Shown here in pieces: positions 16,026 through 24,930 of a stretch of DNA of 37,927 nucleotides. Location of the stretch: NCBI GenBank assembly GCA_934661735.1, contig CAKUJN010000010.1, positions 1 through 37,927 on the forward strand, in the 5' to 3' direction. How positions within the stretch are numbered: position 1 is the first letter of the stretch; each line of letters starts with the position of its first letter. The notes under the pieces are model-generated. The model did no database searches, had not been told where the DNA came from, and saw only the letters and a program-made list of their open reading frames with translations. The DNA comes from an uncultured Oscillospiraceae bacterium. Lineage in GTDB: Bacteria; Bacillota; Clostridia; Oscillospirales; Oscillospiraceae. Made by a program: the position numbers and the translations under genes.

Positions 16026-17414
16026 ATGATACGAACATATTCGCTTTCCCATACCGCAAAAAAGCCGCTGTATGAGCAGCTTTACGACGCCATCCGGCAG
16101 GACATTCTCTCCGGCCGGCTTTCCGGCGGCGAAAAGCTTCCGTCCAAGCGCGCCCTTGCCGAGCATCTGAGCGTCAGCAAGATCACCGTCGAAACCGCCT
16201 ATGCGCAGCTGCTTGCCGAGGGATATATTACCTCGCGCCAGCGCGCGGGCTATTTTGTCGAGCAGCTCTCCGCGCTGGAGCTTGCCGCGCCGGAGACTCC
16301 GGCCGCACAGCCGGCTCCTGCGCCCGCGCATGAAGCGCCTGCCGTGGATACCGCTGCGGCCAGTCTGTTTCCGTTTTCCGTCTGGGCGCGGCTGATGCGC
16401 AGCGTCCTGCTGGATCAGTCGCTGAGCCTCCTGCGGCCCGTGCCCAACACGGGTCTTGCCGCGCTGCGGCAGGCCATCGCGGACGATCTGCTCAGCCGCC
16501 GCGGTCTGCACGCCGCACCGGAGCAGATTGTTGTCGGCGCGGGTGCGGAATACTTCTACGACCTGCTGATTCAGTTTCTGGGGCGTACGCGGCGCTATGC
16601 GCTGGAAAACCCGGGGCACCGCAAGCTTGCGCAGGTCTGCGCCAACTGCGGCGCGCAGATCTGCCCGATCGATATGGACGCCGACGGCGTTCTGCCCGAC
16701 GCGCTGGAGCGCTCGGGCGCGGAGGTCCTGCACATTTCGCCCTCGCACCACTATCCAACCGGCGCGGTCATGCCCATCAGCCGCCGGCAGGCGCTGATGC
16801 AGTGGCTGGCCGCGTCGCCGGACCGCTATCTGATTGAGGACGACTATGACTCGGAATTCCGCTTTTCCGGCCTCCCCATTCCCACCATGCAGAGCATGGA
16901 CCGCACTGGCCGTGTGATTTATCTCAACACCTTTTCCAAAACAATCACGCCCGCCCTGCGCATCAGCTATATGATTCTGCCCGCGGCGCTCCTGTCCGAG
17001 TGGCAGCGCGTCATGGGCTTCTACACCTGTACCGTCCCCAGTTTCGAGCAGATGACGCTGACGCGGTTTCTTGCCGACGGCTATTTTGAAAAGCATCTCA
17101 ACCGGATGCGTAAATATTACCGCACCGTCCGTGCGGGACTTCTGCGTGTTCTGTCCCAGCCGCCGTGTGCCGGACGCATCGCCGTTCTGGACGCGGGCGC
17201 AGGACTGCACATGCTTTTGCAGCTGCAAACCGGCCTGCCGCAGGAGCAGCTGCGCGCGCTTGTGCGCCGGTCAGGCCTGTCCGCGCCGTTTTTGTCCGAA
17301 TTCTATATCGGCGATCCGTCGCCCGATTCCGCCCGCCGCATCGTCCTTAATTATGCCGACGCCGCGCCGGAAGCGCTGGAGGCGGCGCTGCTGCGTCTGG
17401 CAGAGGCAATGTGA
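16026..17414 (+). CDS. MocR-family (PdxR-like) GntR/aminotransferase regulator
   Basis: A 462-residue regulator. Residues about 1-75 form the GntR winged helix (PLYEQLYDAIRQDILSGRL, then LPSKRALAEHLSVSKITVETAYAQL). A Pro/Ala linker (about 88-110) joins it to a fold-type I aminotransferase domain. The domain keeps the PLP-binding set: Asp in EDDYDSEFRF, and the Schiff-base lysine in NTFSKTITP at about residue 305. In this family PLP or its absence switches transcription. PdxR-type members control pyridoxal phosphate supply, and the divergent ECF S component supports that here. The start keeps the conserved N-terminal TYSL-x-KPLYEQ context; the ribosome binding site (AGGG, about 10 bases away) is weak. 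Convergent with the P-type ATPase gene. Confidence 0.9.
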   Translation: MIRTYSLSHTAKKPLYEQLYDAIRQDILSGRLSGGEKLPSKRALAEHLSVSKITVETAYAQLLAEGYITSRQRAGYFVEQLSALELAAPETPAAQPAPAPAHEAPAVDTAAASLFPFSVWARLMRSVLLDQSLSLLRPVPNTGLAALRQAIADDLLSRRGLHAAPEQIVVGAGAEYFYDLLIQFLGRTRRYALENPGHRKLAQVCANCGAQICPIDMDADGVLPDALERSGAEVLHISPSHHYPTGAVMPISRRQALMQWLAASPDRYLIEDDYDSEFRFSGLPIPTMQSMDRTGRVIYLNTFSKTITPALRISYMILPAALLSEWQRVMGFYTCTVPSFEQMTLTRFLADGYFEKHLNRMRKYYRTVRAGLLRVLSQPPCAGRIAVLDAGAGLHMLLQLQTGLPQEQLRALVRRSGLSAPFLSEFYIGDPSPDSARRIVLNYADAAPEALEAALLRLAEAM

Positions 17415-17445
17415 GGGCTGGCTGGTACCGGCGGTGCTTTGGCGC

Positions 17446-17473
17446 AAAAAAGGGACGGCCATATGGCCGTCCC
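17446..17473 (-). terminator. Terminator of the P-type ATPase gene
   Basis: Perfect 22-base palindrome (17452-17473) followed on the minus strand by six T. The first base of the ATPase stop codon (17473-17475) is inside the stem. It can also block rightward transcription from the MocR gene. Confidence 0.88.
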
Positions 17474-19890
17474 TATTGCCGCTTTGCGGCCTTTTTCTTT
17501 GCCTTTTTTCGTACCAGCGGGTCGGCGGCGCGCGCCGCGCGGCGCGCATCCAGCCGCTGTGTCAGCGTCTCCACCAGCCAGCTGAGATTGCGGAACAGCG
17601 ATTCCGAGGCGAACGCGAATACAACCATCAGCAGCACGCAGATGCGCGACATGGCGCTCAGCGCGAACAGCTGGTGCAGGAAAATCCCGCAGAATACCAG
17701 CCCCAGCACATTGAAGGCCAGAATAGCGTATTTCATGGCGTTCATCGGCTGACTGATGCGGATGAGAATCATAAAGCCGACCACCGACAGCAGCATCGTC
17801 GACGCCGTCGCGATATCGTCCGCCGGCAGGCCGAACACCTCGCCGCAGACGACCAGCGCGCCCACCGCCAGCAGATCGGTCAGACCCGCGGGCAGCGCCT
17901 TGAGCAGCACGTTTTTCAAAAAGCGTCCGCGGATGCGTTCCCGATTCGGCTCCAGCGCCAGCAGGAAGCCGGGAATGCCGATGGTAAACGAGCTGATCAG
18001 TGAGATCTGCGACGGCTCCAGCGGATAGGTAAACCGGAAAATTGCCGAGAACAGCGCCATCAGCAGCGAGAAAATGTTCTTGACCAGGAACAGGCTTGCC
18101 GAGCGCTGGATGTTGTTGACCACACGTCGGCCCTCAAAGACGACCTCCGGCATCCGCGAGAAATCGGAATCCAGCAGCACCACCTGTGCGCTCTGTGCGG
18201 CGGCCTCGCTGCCAGAGGCCATGGCGACGCTGCAATCCGCGTCCTTCATGGCCAGAATGTCGTTGACGCCGTCGCCGGTCATGGCCACGGTGTGGCCCGC
18301 CGATTGCAGCGCGCGCACCAGAAGCTGCTTCTGCTTCGGCGTCACGCGGCCAAAGACCGTATATGTCTGCGCCGCGCGGGCAAGCTGCTCGTCGCTGAGA
18401 AGCGTTGAGGCGTCGATGAAGCGGTCGGCATTTTCGATTCCGGCCTGCCGCGCGACTTCAGCCACGGCCGCGGGATTGTCGCCGGAGATGACCTTGACGG
18501 TCACGTCCTGCTCTTTGAAATAGGCGAACGTCTGCTTTGCGCTTTCACGGATGGGATTTGCCAGCGTCGCCAGCGCAAGCGGCGCAATGGACCCGTCCGC
18601 ATCCCGCCGCGCCAGCAGCAGCACGCGCAGCCCGCGCTCGGTATACGGCGCGACGGCCTCCGCCACGGCGGAAAACGCGTCCTTCAGAATGAATTCCGGC
18701 GCGCCCAGCAGGTATTCCCCGCTTTCAAACGTGACGCTCCCGTATTTTTCCGACGAGGAAAACGGCTGCATGGCCACGGCTGCGGACCGCGTATGCGGCG
18801 ACTGGCGCAGCTGCTCCTCGGCCCACGCGCGCAGCGCCTGCATGGTGGCGTTATTGTCGATGGACGCCAGCGCATAGTCGCACAGAAGCGCCGATACCGC
18901 CGCCGCGTCTCCGCCCGACAGCGGGACAACGCCGGATACGCGCATCTCCGGCTCGGTGATGGTGCCGGTCTTGTCCACGCACAGTACGTCCACGCGCGCA
19001 AGCGTCTCCACGCTGCGCATGTCGTGCAGAAGAACTTTTTTCTTTGCCAGCCGGATCATGCTGAGCACCAGCGCGATGGTCGTCAGCATGTAAAGCCCCT
19101 CCGGAATCATGCCCAGCACCGCCGCCACCGCCGAAACGACAGCCTTCTGCACCGTCTCATGATTCAAAAAGTAGCTCTGTCCGAACAGAACCGCCCCGAT
19201 GGGGATCACGGCGATGCCGATCCATTTGACAATCTGATTGATCGAGCGGATCATTTCGGACTGTTCGCCGCCGCCCTCGGCACGGGCCTGCCGCGTCAGC
19301 TCCGCGATGTATGATTCCTCGCCCACGCGAACCAGCCGCGCCCAGCACTGGCCGGAGACGACAAAGCTTCCCGACAGGAGCGCCGCGCCCTCCGTCTTTT
19401 CAATCTCGTCTGCCTCGCCGGTCAGAAGCGACTCGTTGACCTGCACGCGGCCCCGCAGAACCTCCGCATCCGCGCAGATCTGATCGCCCGCGGCCAGCAG
19501 AATCACGTCGTCCCGCACCAGCTCGTCCGCGTCCACCTTCTGCTGCACGCCGTCGCGCAGGACGATGGCATGCGGCGCGTTGAGCAGGCTCATGCGGTCA
19601 AGGATGTGCTTCGCGCGAAGCTCCTGCACAATGCCGATCAGCGTGTTTGCCAGCACCAGCGGCACAAACGTCAGATTCCGGTACGACCCGACGCAGCACA
19701 GCACAATGGCAATGAGAAAGAAAATAAGGTTAAAATACGTCAGAACATTTGATTTGATGATCTGTCCGACCGTTTTGCCGGAGGCGTCGGCCGTTTCGTT
19801 GACCAGTCCCTGCTCGACGCGCGCGTTTACCTCTGCGGCCGTCAGGCCGGTCAGCGGCTGCTCCGCGCCCGTCCGCGGTAGTTTTTCCAT
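17473..19890 (-). CDS. CtpE-like cation-transporting P-type ATPase
   Basis: An 805-residue P-type ATPase. The phosphorylated aspartate is D306 in CVDKTGTITE. The actuator loop SLLTGEADEIEK (TGE), the TM4 motif MIPEGLYMLTT (PEGL) and the hinge TGDGVNDILAMKDAD are intact. About ten membrane segments are arranged as two, two and six. The N-terminal half (GLTAAEVNARVEQGLVNE, then TVGQIIKSNV, and LANTLIGIVQELRAKHILD) agrees closely with Mycobacterium CtpE, reported to move calcium; calcium or another divalent cation is inferred here. The C-terminal tail is very basic (KKAKKKAAKRQ). The start at 19890 has AAAGGA eight bases upstream and a good promoter; an in-frame extension to 20130 is rejected because it would run over that promoter. 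Monocistronic. Confidence 0.92.
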   Translation of the reverse strand: MEKLPRTGAEQPLTGLTAAEVNARVEQGLVNETADASGKTVGQIIKSNVLTYFNLIFFLIAIVLCCVGSYRNLTFVPLVLANTLIGIVQELRAKHILDRMSLLNAPHAIVLRDGVQQKVDADELVRDDVILLAAGDQICADAEVLRGRVQVNESLLTGEADEIEKTEGAALLSGSFVVSGQCWARLVRVGEESYIAELTRQARAEGGGEQSEMIRSINQIVKWIGIAVIPIGAVLFGQSYFLNHETVQKAVVSAVAAVLGMIPEGLYMLTTIALVLSMIRLAKKKVLLHDMRSVETLARVDVLCVDKTGTITEPEMRVSGVVPLSGGDAAAVSALLCDYALASIDNNATMQALRAWAEEQLRQSPHTRSAAVAMQPFSSSEKYGSVTFESGEYLLGAPEFILKDAFSAVAEAVAPYTERGLRVLLLARRDADGSIAPLALATLANPIRESAKQTFAYFKEQDVTVKVISGDNPAAVAEVARQAGIENADRFIDASTLLSDEQLARAAQTYTVFGRVTPKQKQLLVRALQSAGHTVAMTGDGVNDILAMKDADCSVAMASGSEAAAQSAQVVLLDSDFSRMPEVVFEGRRVVNNIQRSASLFLVKNIFSLLMALFSAIFRFTYPLEPSQISLISSFTIGIPGFLLALEPNRERIRGRFLKNVLLKALPAGLTDLLAVGALVVCGEVFGLPADDIATASTMLLSVVGFMILIRISQPMNAMKYAILAFNVLGLVFCGIFLHQLFALSAMSRICVLLMVVFAFASESLFRNLSWLVETLTQRLDARRAARAADPLVRKKAKKKAAKRQ

Positions 19891-19957
19891 GCAATTCGTT
19901 CCTTTATCTGTTTTCTGTGATACCGCCGCGCGCAGACGGCGCGGCCCTGAGAATTCT

Positions 19958-19986
19958 ATGATAGTTTTCCCGTTTTCGGAAATCAA
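19958..19986 (-). promoter_or_regulatory. Promoter of the P-type ATPase gene
   Basis: Minus strand: -35 TTGATT (19986-19981), 17-base spacer, -10 TATCAT (19963-19958). Confidence 0.75.
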
Positions 19987-20083
19987 GTGCGCTTTTGTGA
20001 ACAATATGGGATAATTATGGAATTCTGTGCGAAAATGAGAATCCATGACGAAGTCTTTACGCCGGATGAGAAGATCGTGCCCG

Positions 20084-20112
20084 TTGATTTTCCCGCCGGA
20101 AGCAGGTAAAAT
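20084..20112 (+). promoter_or_regulatory. Promoter of the PfkB-family kinase gene
   Basis: -35 TTGATT (20084-20089), 17-base spacer, -10 TAAAAT (20107-20112), about 75 bases before the start codon. Confidence 0.7.
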
Positions 20113-20186
20113 ACAGATAAGCACCGGCACGAAGCCGCCGCCCCGCGCCGCCGCGCGGGAGCCTGATGCAAAGTGAGGATCACTCT

Positions 20187-21131
20187 ATGGAAAATTACGA
20201 CATTGTCGCCCTTGGCGAGCTGCTGATCGACTTTACCTGTCAAAGCGCCGACGCGGACGGCTATCCGACCATGGCGGCGCATCCGGGCGGCGCGCCGGCA
20301 AACTTTCTGGCGGCTGCGGCGCATTTCGGCGGCCGGACGGCGATGCTGGGCAAGGTCGGCGCCGACACGTTCGGCAGACTCCTGACCGGCACGCTGCAAA
20401 AGGCGGGCATCGACACGCAGGGCATCATTATGGACGAAAACGTGTTCACCACGCTGGCCTTTGTCACGCTGGACGCGCACGGCGACCGCGAGTTTTCCTT
20501 CGCGCGCAGGCCGGGCGCGGATACGCAGCTTCGATTTGAAGAGCTGCCGCTTTCTCTGCTGGATAACACGCGCGCGCTGCATTTCGGCACGCTGTCGCTG
20601 ACGGACGAGCCGGCGCGCGCGGCGACCTGCTGCGCCGTGGCGTATGCCAAAGCGCATGGAAAGCTCATCACGTTTGACCCGAATCTCCGCCGCCCGCTGT
20701 GGCGCGATCCGGCCGAGGCCAGAGAGCAGATGCTCTGGGGGCTTTCGCAGGCGGACGTTGTGAAAATCAGCGACGAGGAGGTCGAATTCCTCTTCGGCCT
20801 TTCGCCGGAGGACGGCGCGGCGCATATTCTGGAAAATTACGGCGTCCGTCTGGTCTTTGTCACCTGCGGCGCGGACGGCTGCTGCTTCCGCAATGCCGCG
20901 GCCGCCGGCCGCGTGGACGCGCCGAGGGGCATTCGAGTGGTCGATACGACCGGCGCGGGCGATATTTTCGGCGGCTGCGCCGTGTGGCGGGTGCTGCAAA
21001 GCGGCAGGCGGCCGGAGGAACTGAACGAAGTGGAGCTGCGCGAAATCGCGTCGTTTGCCTCGCGGATGGCAAGCCTGTCCACCACTGTCTACGGCGGCAT
21101 TTCCAGCGTTCAGACGCTTCCGCCTGCGTAA
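20187..21131 (+). CDS. PfkB-family sugar kinase, fructokinase-like
   Basis: A 314-residue ribokinase-fold kinase, the normal length for fructokinases. N-terminal ALGELLIDFT, then the substrate signature GGAPANFLAAAAHFGG (about 33-48), GADTFG, and the C-terminal anion-hole motif DTTGAGDIFGG, whose Asp is the catalytic base. It phosphorylates a sugar with ATP in the cytosol; fructose is the best guess because of the VVALGELLIDF-type start and the GAPANVA-type motif, but related nucleoside or keto-sugar kinases share these. I chose ATG at 20187 (GAGG nine bases upstream, and family proteins start there), not ATG at 20166, which adds seven residues. No sugar transporter or hydrolase is next to it, so it may be housekeeping. 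Confidence 0.88.
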   Translation: MENYDIVALGELLIDFTCQSADADGYPTMAAHPGGAPANFLAAAAHFGGRTAMLGKVGADTFGRLLTGTLQKAGIDTQGIIMDENVFTTLAFVTLDAHGDREFSFARRPGADTQLRFEELPLSLLDNTRALHFGTLSLTDEPARAATCCAVAYAKAHGKLITFDPNLRRPLWRDPAEAREQMLWGLSQADVVKISDEEVEFLFGLSPEDGAAHILENYGVRLVFVTCGADGCCFRNAAAAGRVDAPRGIRVVDTTGAGDIFGGCAVWRVLQSGRRPEELNEVELREIASFASRMASLSTTVYGGISSVQTLPPA

Positions 21132-21182
21132 CCGCGGACGGCCGCAGACGATTGAATGATCGGTAACTGGAATCGCTGTAAA

Positions 21183-21220
21183 ATACAAACAGGGCCGGTG
21201 CATGAAGATGCACCGGCCCT
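21183..21220 (-). terminator. Terminator of the galT-galK operon
   Basis: Perfect 13-base-pair stem (21191-21203 with 21208-21220), four-base loop, followed on the minus strand by GTTTGTATTTT. It lies 22 bases beyond the galK stop codon. Confidence 0.87.
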
Positions 21221-21242
21221 GCGGATTTCAAACGGACATGCC

Positions 21243-22352
21243 TCAGACGATTTTCAGCCTGTGGCAGCGGCCCGCGCCCAGTGCGGCCTCAACGCCCGCA
21301 CGGAACTGCTCAAATTTCCCGTCCGGCACAAAGGCCAGCGCTGTTCCGGCGAAGCCGCCGCCGTGGACGCGGACAGCGCCTTCGCCCGCGAGAAGCTGCC
21401 GGCACAGCGCAAGGGTGAACGCCATGTCCTGATGCTCCACCGCGCCAAGCGGCAAGACATTTTGCAGAAGCGTCCATGACGCCATGCCGGACGCATTGAC
21501 ATAGTGCAAGAACGCATCAAAATTGTTGTTCTTTAGAGCTCGTACCTGCATCTGTACACGCCGGTTTTCATTGAAAAAGTGAATCGCCCGCAGTACTGCG
21601 CGGTCGCCGGTTTCGTTCCGGACAGCGGCAATTTTCGCGTAGAAGTCTGCTTCGTCCACCTCGCGGAGGACTTCCTTGCCGAAGAACTTTGCAACCTGCT
21701 TCATTTCAATGGGCATCGCCGCGTATTCGTCGGTCAGGTCGGCGTGGTCTGCGCCCGAATCGATCGTGCAGAGCGTATAGCCGCTGCGCGCGAAGTCATA
21801 GTCCACCTTCTCGACGGCCGGCGTTTTCGGGTCGGCAAAGTCGATAAAGACCAGCCCGCCGACGCTCGACGCCATCTGGTCCATCAGGCCGGAGGGCTTG
21901 CCGTAGTATACGTTTTCCGCGTACTGGCCGATCTGCGCAATTTCAATCGCGGAAACCGCGTTGCCCGCGAACAGGCCGTTCAGAATGCGGCCGATCAGCA
22001 CCTCAAACGCCGCCGAGCTGGACAGGCCCGAGCCGGGCAGCACCGTGGACTTCACCTTTGCGTCAAAGCCCGCCAGCTTGTACCCGCGCTGTGCAAATGC
22101 TGCCGCCACGCCGCGGACCAGCGCGGCGGTGGTATTTTTCTCGGATTCTTTGACGGCGAGGTCATTCAGGTCGATCTCGACCGGCTTATAGCCCTCGGAA
22201 TCGACGCGGATGACGTTCGTGCCGTTGAGGGTCACTTCCGCCGTCGTCTCCATATCGACCGCCGCGGCCAGCACGCAGCCGCGCTGGTGGTCGGTGTGGT
22301 TGCCGCCGATCTCCGTGCGGCCGGGCGCGGAAAAATGATATACTTTATCCAT
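21243..22352 (-). CDS. galK: Galactokinase
   Basis: A 369-residue GHMP-family kinase that makes galactose 1-phosphate from galactose and ATP in the Leloir pathway. The galactokinase signature is present in the clostridial form PGRTEIGGNHTDHQRG (about 10-25) in place of the usual GR-x-N-LIGEHTDY. The ATP-binding motif is VLPGSGLSSSAAFEV (about 108-122), and the third GHMP motif is VRVHGGGFAGTALAF (about 328-342). The Asp in SGADHADLTDEY lies in the active-site region. The start overlaps the end of galT by eight bases, so the two are coupled. It is slightly short at the N terminus compared with E. coli GalK (382), as is normal for this type. Confidence 0.95.
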   Translation of the reverse strand: MDKVYHFSAPGRTEIGGNHTDHQRGCVLAAAVDMETTAEVTLNGTNVIRVDSEGYKPVEIDLNDLAVKESEKNTTAALVRGVAAAFAQRGYKLAGFDAKVKSTVLPGSGLSSSAAFEVLIGRILNGLFAGNAVSAIEIAQIGQYAENVYYGKPSGLMDQMASSVGGLVFIDFADPKTPAVEKVDYDFARSGYTLCTIDSGADHADLTDEYAAMPIEMKQVAKFFGKEVLREVDEADFYAKIAAVRNETGDRAVLRAIHFFNENRRVQMQVRALKNNNFDAFLHYVNASGMASWTLLQNVLPLGAVEHQDMAFTLALCRQLLAGEGAVRVHGGGFAGTALAFVPDGKFEQFRAGVEAALGAGRCHRLKIV

Positions 22353-23841
22353 TCTGAACCTCCGTCAGGAACTTTTTGAGGTGTTCGCGGCCCTCTGCCG
22401 TGCATTTGTATACGCCCGCGCATTCGAGAACCTGCGCAAACACCTGGCCGATTTCAAATTTGAGGATTTCCTCGGCATTGTCGGCGTTGAATTCCGGATG
22501 GCGCTTCATGAAGCCCTCCGCCCAGTCGGCGTGCTTGGCGAGCGCTTCATTTTCTCGGAGGTTTTCGCCGTTCAGGAGCGCCTCTCTGAGGTCGGCCATT
22601 TCCTTTTTAAGTCTGCCCGGCAGGATTGCCAGGCCCATGACCTCGATCAGACCGATGTTCTCCTTTTTGATGTGGTGCAGCTCCTCGTGCGGATGGTACA
22701 GACCCAGCGGATGCTCCGGTGTGGTCAGGTTGTTGCGGAGTACGAGGTCAAGCTCATACTTGCCGCTGCGCATTCTCGCAATCGGCGTGATCGTGTTGTG
22801 CGGCTCGCCGTCCGTCTCGGCAAAAATCATCGCTTCGGGGTTCGAATACTTGCGCCACTTCTCCAGAATCCTGCCCGCCAGCGCACAGAGCTGGTTTTTG
22901 TGTTCGGAGTTCAGCCGCAAAACGGTCATCGGGTACTTCACGACGCAGCAGTCCACATCGGAAAAGCCCGGAACGTCAAACGAAAATTCTGCTTCCGCTT
23001 TCTCCATCGGGAAGGTATGGCAGCCGCCCTGAAAGTGCTCGTGCGCGAGAATGCTGCCGCCGACAATGGGCAGATCGGCGTTCGAGCCGAGGAAGTAGTG
23101 CGGGAACTGCTCCACAAAGCTGAACAGCTTGTCAAAGGCGGACCGGTCGATGATCATCGGTGTGTGCTCGGTGTTCATGACGATACAGTGCTCGTTATAG
23201 TACACATATGGCGAATACTGAAAGCCCCACGGCCGGCCGTTCACCGTGACCGGCATGACGCGCAGATTCTGCCGCGCCGGATGAGAGATTGTTCCCGCGT
23301 AGCCGACGTTTTCCACGCACAGCAGGCATTTCGGATAGCCCGACGCCTTTTTCAGCTTCGCCGCCGCAATATCGCGCGGGTCCTTTTCAGGCTTCGAGAG
23401 GTTGATGGAAATTTCCAGCTCGCCGTATTTCGTCTCTGCCGTCCAGTGCACGTCCTTTGCAATCCGGTCGCGGCGGATGTAGTTGCAGTCCTGACTGAGC
23501 TTGTAGAAGTAGTCTGTCGCTTTTTTCGGGCTTTCCGCATACAGATGCCGGAATTGCCGCAGCACCTCCGACGGCCGCGGCGTCACGCAGCCCATGAGCC
23601 TTGTGTCAAACAGGTCGCGCTCCGCTGTTGTGTCGTGAATCAGGCCGCTCTGCGCGGCGTAATCACACAAAATGTTCAGACACGCCGGAAAACCGCAGCG
23701 TTCCTCCTGCTTTTCATAGCCTTCCAGCTTCAGCTCCGCAAGCAGACTGTTGCGCGCGAACGTCTCGTCCGCTGTGTCCAGCAGCCCGCAGTCCCTTGCA
23801 TAGTCCAGCAGCGCGTCAATTGCCGCATAAATCGATTTCAT
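22345..23841 (-). CDS. galT: Galactose-1-phosphate (UDP-glucose-hexose-1-phosphate) uridylyltransferase, class II
   Basis: A 498-residue enzyme of the second GalT family, found in Firmicutes and about 490-500 residues long, in contrast to the 350-residue E. coli type. It exchanges UMP between UDP-glucose and galactose 1-phosphate. Motifs include VGGSILAHEHFQGG (about 270-283), and LYHPHEELHHIKKENIGLIEVMG near 380. The start at 23841 has AGAGGTGG five to six bases upstream; ten more in-frame residues to 23871 would cross the -10 and are rejected. It is the first gene of a two-gene operon with galK. galE and an aldose epimerase are not in the window. Confidence 0.95.
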   Translation of the reverse strand: MKSIYAAIDALLDYARDCGLLDTADETFARNSLLAELKLEGYEKQEERCGFPACLNILCDYAAQSGLIHDTTAERDLFDTRLMGCVTPRPSEVLRQFRHLYAESPKKATDYFYKLSQDCNYIRRDRIAKDVHWTAETKYGELEISINLSKPEKDPRDIAAAKLKKASGYPKCLLCVENVGYAGTISHPARQNLRVMPVTVNGRPWGFQYSPYVYYNEHCIVMNTEHTPMIIDRSAFDKLFSFVEQFPHYFLGSNADLPIVGGSILAHEHFQGGCHTFPMEKAEAEFSFDVPGFSDVDCCVVKYPMTVLRLNSEHKNQLCALAGRILEKWRKYSNPEAMIFAETDGEPHNTITPIARMRSGKYELDLVLRNNLTTPEHPLGLYHPHEELHHIKKENIGLIEVMGLAILPGRLKKEMADLREALLNGENLRENEALAKHADWAEGFMKRHPEFNADNAEEILKFEIGQVFAQVLECAGVYKCTAEGREHLKKFLTEVQNG

Positions 23842-23869
23842 CGCGTCCACCTCTTTTCTGTCTGTCTCC

Positions 23870-23907
23870 ACTATACATCATTCCCGCGCGCATTGCAAAC
23901 CGTTTGC
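23870..23907 (-). promoter_or_regulatory. Promoter and palindromic operator of galT-galK
   Basis: Minus strand: -35 TTGCAA (23898-23893), 17-base spacer, -10 TATAGT (23875-23870). The palindrome GCAAAC-C-GTTTGC (23895-23907) overlaps the -35, a typical place for a LacI/GalR-type repressor; its arm resembles the GTAAAC/GTTTAC sites of that family. No such regulator gene is in the window. Confidence 0.6.
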
Positions 23908-23958
23908 CGTCCGGTTTTTCCGGTTCTGCGGCAAAACCTAACCAATGGTTACTGGCCT

Positions 23959-23986
23959 TTGCGCCGGAAATGCCGTAGTGTATAAA
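23959..23986 (+). promoter_or_regulatory. Promoter of the DUF3137 gene pair
   Basis: -35 TTGCGC (23959-23964), 16-base spacer, -10 TATAAA (23981-23986). Upstream lies a short palindrome TAACC-AAT-GGTTA (23939-23951), between the two divergent promoters. Confidence 0.55.
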
Positions 23987-24032
23987 CAGCAGATAATCGC
24001 TTTGCGCCGAAGGCGCAGAAAGAGAGGCTTTT

Positions 24033-24926
24033 ATGGGACCGGAACGAATGACAGACGAACAGCTTGCCAGTGAAATGAGCGCGGTTCGCGCCAGAAAGGC
24101 ACTTGCCACGGTGATGGTGGTTATCGGCACACTGCTGACGGGAATCTGCGCGCTGCTCTCCGCCGCCATACCCGCCGTTCTTTTCGCAATTCTCGCCGGC
24201 GTCGGCCTGCACCTGCGCACAAAGGCCGCGGAGTCCGGACGGCAGCTGACCGGCGGGCAGCTGGCGGCAGGACTGCTGGAGGAAATGTTTGACGACGCAC
24301 AGTATGACGCGCAGCGCGCGATCAGCTTTCATACCGTCGCGGGCGCGGCCATCCCACTCCCGACGTTCGACGGTGGGGAGGGGAGCGACTATGCCTCCGC
24401 CTCCTATCACGGCATGCGCTTTGAAATGTCCAACGTCCATCTGACCACCGAGCAGGTCAACCGCGACGAGGAAACCAATATGGAAACCACCAGCGTCACA
24501 AGCTCCTGGCGCGGCTTCTGGCTGATTGCCGAGCTGGACCGGACGCTTCCGTGCGATCTGCGCATTATCCCGCGCGGCGCGCTGGAAAAGCTGATCCGCA
24601 CCCGCGGCGTGCGGACCGGCGACGAGGCGTTTGACAAGGGCTATATCGTCTTTTCGGACAACGAGGAAGAGGTTCTCCGCGTACTTACGCCGCACATGCG
24701 CGAGGCGCTGGTCCGGCTTCTGGAGCTGCTTGGCAAAAACGGCGGCATCAGCTTCCGCGTGGAGGGCAAGGTCCATCTGGCGGCGGGCGGAAGGCAGCTG
24801 TTCGTGCCGGACAGGGGTATTACGGACGTGGCGATGACGCGGATGAAATTTGCAAAGGAGCTGCACTGGGTCACAACGCTTCTCGACGAGGTCGGGCAGC
24901 TCCGCACGCTTTACGGCAGGGGGTGA
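24033..24926 (+). CDS. DUF3137-family membrane protein
   Basis: A 297-residue protein with two adjacent hydrophobic segments near the N terminus (about 22-58: ALATVMVVIGTLLTGICAL and AIPAVLFAILAGVGLHL), which place a large C-terminal domain in the cytoplasm. The body has DUF3137 traits: the strand block ASASYHGMRFEMSNVHL, then SSWRGFWLIAELDRTLPCDLRIIPRG, and the later FDKGYIVFSDNEEEVLRVLTPHM. The family's function is unknown; members occur in many bacteria, often near membrane-stress genes. The start has GAGG six bases upstream. It is followed after four bases by a 60-residue membrane protein gene, and a terminator ends this pair. Confidence 0.8.
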   Translation: MGPERMTDEQLASEMSAVRARKALATVMVVIGTLLTGICALLSAAIPAVLFAILAGVGLHLRTKAAESGRQLTGGQLAAGLLEEMFDDAQYDAQRAISFHTVAGAAIPLPTFDGGEGSDYASASYHGMRFEMSNVHLTTEQVNRDEETNMETTSVTSSWRGFWLIAELDRTLPCDLRIIPRGALEKLIRTRGVRTGDEAFDKGYIVFSDNEEEVLRVLTPHMREALVRLLELLGKNGGISFRVEGKVHLAAGGRQLFVPDRGITDVAMTRMKFAKELHWVTTLLDEVGQLRTLYGRG

Positions 24927-24930
24927 GAAT

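Noticed and set aside
17423..17473. GGTACC-containing sequence (CTGGTACCGGCGG) before a terminator hairpin, resembling the T-box core
   Set aside because: It lies after the MocR stop codon with only a minus-strand gene downstream, lacks the rest of a T-box (specifier loop, AG bulge), and the hairpin is the terminator of the convergent ATPase gene.
20017..20109. 30-codon reading frame between the P-type ATPase and the sugar kinase
   Set aside because: No good ribosome binding site, no promoter upstream in the same direction; its end overlaps the kinase promoter.
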